Shown: positions 4,893 to 5,394 of the stretch, one piece after another
Layout: every line of letters begins with the position of its first letter
Position numbering within the stretch: position 1 is the first letter of the stretch
Source: Flavobacterium sp.
GTDB taxonomy: Bacteria > Bacteroidota > Bacteroidia > Flavobacteriales > Flavobacteriaceae
Direction: 5' to 3'
DNA length: 5,394 nucleotides
Assembly (NCBI GenBank): GCA_030152225.1
Contig: JASLHL010000347.1
Coordinates: forward strand, 1-5,394
Program-made: the position numbers and the translations under genes
Notes under the pieces: generated by a model
Seen by the model: the letters and a program-made list of their open reading frames with translations, nothing else
The model's database searches: none
What the model was told of the DNA's origin: nothing

Positions 4893-4986
4893 GGGTGTGG
4901 ATTTGCACTTCGTGCTGGGTATTCCGTTTCGATTTGTGCCCGTGATTTCGGACTACTTGTGTCCGTGATTTCGGTCAAACTGTGCC
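4893..4986 (+). repeat. Degenerate short repeats leading into the array
   Basis: CCGTGATTTCGG occurs twice, at 4940-4951 and 4963-4974 (23-bp period). Each copy is preceded by a TTGTG-type motif, and a third, decayed copy ends in CTGTGCC at 4980-4986. Further left, GGATTTGCAC at 4899-4908 looks like an eroded REP core followed by a small GCAC-TTC-GTGC hairpin. These appear to be older, mutated relatives of the array units. Confidence 0.55.
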
Positions 4987-4987
4987 A

Positions 4988-5394
4988 CTCCGATGGCGCG
5001 GATTTGCAATCCCTTCCGATGGCGCGGATTTGCAATCCGTGCCTTCCGCTATATCCGATAGGGCGGATTAAAAGATAAAAATATCAAACAAACATTTCAA
5101 ATGTCGTTATAAATTCAAATATAAACTCCGATGGCGCGGATTTGCAATCCCTTCCGATGGCTCGGATTTGCAATCCGTGCCTTCCGCTATATCCGATAGG
5201 GCAGATTAAAAGATAAAAATATCAAACAAACATTTCAAATGTCATTATAAATTCAAATATAAACTCCGATGGCGCGGATTTGCAATCCGTGCCTTCCGCT
5301 ATATCCGATAGGGCGGATTAAAAGATAAAAATATCAAACAAACATTTCAAATGTCATTATAAATTCAAATATAAACTCCGATGGCGCGGATTTG
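4988..5394 (+). repeat. Tandem array of 112-138 bp REP-containing units
   Basis: Units run 4988-5125 (138 bp), 5126-5263 (138 bp), 5264-5375 (112 bp) and a partial unit from 5376 to the window edge. Units 1 and 2 differ at only three bases (5024/5162, 5065/5203, 5106/5244). Unit 3 lacks exactly one copy of an internal 26-bp duplication (CTTCCGATGGCG... to ...AATCC). Each unit holds the REP-like hairpin, a second pairing (CCGC...GCGG, 5046-5066 in unit 1) and an AT-rich tail containing ACATTT-C-AAATGT. No spacer is unique, so this is not CRISPR. The array probably continues to the right. Related elements elsewhere are moved by RAYT transposases, but none is visible here. Confidence 0.9.
5021..5043 (+). 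repeat. REP-like hairpin core (best copy in unit 1)
   Basis: The arms GGCGCGGATT (5021-5030) and AATCCGTGCC (5034-5043) pair over 10 bp with one G-T wobble around a TGC loop. The same core recurs perfectly at 5271-5293. At 5159-5181 a G-to-T change introduces a mismatch. Truncated cores with only the GGATT/AATCC stem lie at 5001-5012 and 5139-5150. The minus-strand relative is at about 385-408. Confidence 0.8.

Noticed and set aside
4988..5394. CRISPR array
   Set aside because: Units of 112-138 bp are identical throughout, with no short constant repeat alternating with unique spacers, and no cas gene is present.

Overview
The window looks like an accessory region of a low-GC Bacteroidetes genome, most likely a flavobacterium. 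The evidence is AT-rich spacers, DUF6266- and DUF5675-type proteins, an RteC-domain protein, weak or absent Shine-Dalgarno sequences, and a match to the Bacteroidetes -7 promoter box (TAnnTTTG). These family calls come from recognising sequence patterns; no search was run. No rRNA, tRNA, integrase, relaxase or CRISPR array is visible.

Layout. Positions 1-469 hold no convincing gene: very AT-rich DNA, a head-to-head pair of REP-like repeat units (336-408) and a terminator. On the minus strand follow a DUF6266-type gene (470-1108) and a 68-residue probable DNA-binding protein (1436-1642). Between these two is a long imperfect inverted repeat (1328-1419) that can fold in two alternative ways. 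A palindrome lies just upstream of the 68-residue gene, where its promoter would be. Next, on the plus strand, is a two-gene unit joined by an ATGA overlap: a DUF5675-type protein (1868-2308) and a 69-residue very hydrophobic, holin-sized protein (2305-2514). A strong bidirectional terminator follows (2638-2673), then a hairpin-rich spacer.

The right half is a divergent cassette. An RteC-domain protein (2751-3554, minus) faces away from a plus-strand operon that encodes a winged-helix-like protein (3734-4240) and an AAA+ ATPase of DnaC/IstB type (4227-4862). The two operon genes overlap by 14 bp. RteC is known from CTnDOT-type conjugative transposons as the activator of excision genes. An HTH protein paired with a DnaC-like ATPase resembles the replication-loading pairs of integrative elements and phages. 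The inference is that this is the regulatory and replication end, or a remnant, of an integrative or mobilizable element. Two inverted repeats in the 179-bp divergent spacer are candidate control sites.

From 4863 to the end there is no gene. Degenerate short repeats lead into a 112-138 bp tandem array built on a strong REP-like hairpin. The array runs off the window edge. The isolated inverted pair at 336-408 belongs to the same repeat family, so the gene cluster is bracketed by related repeats.
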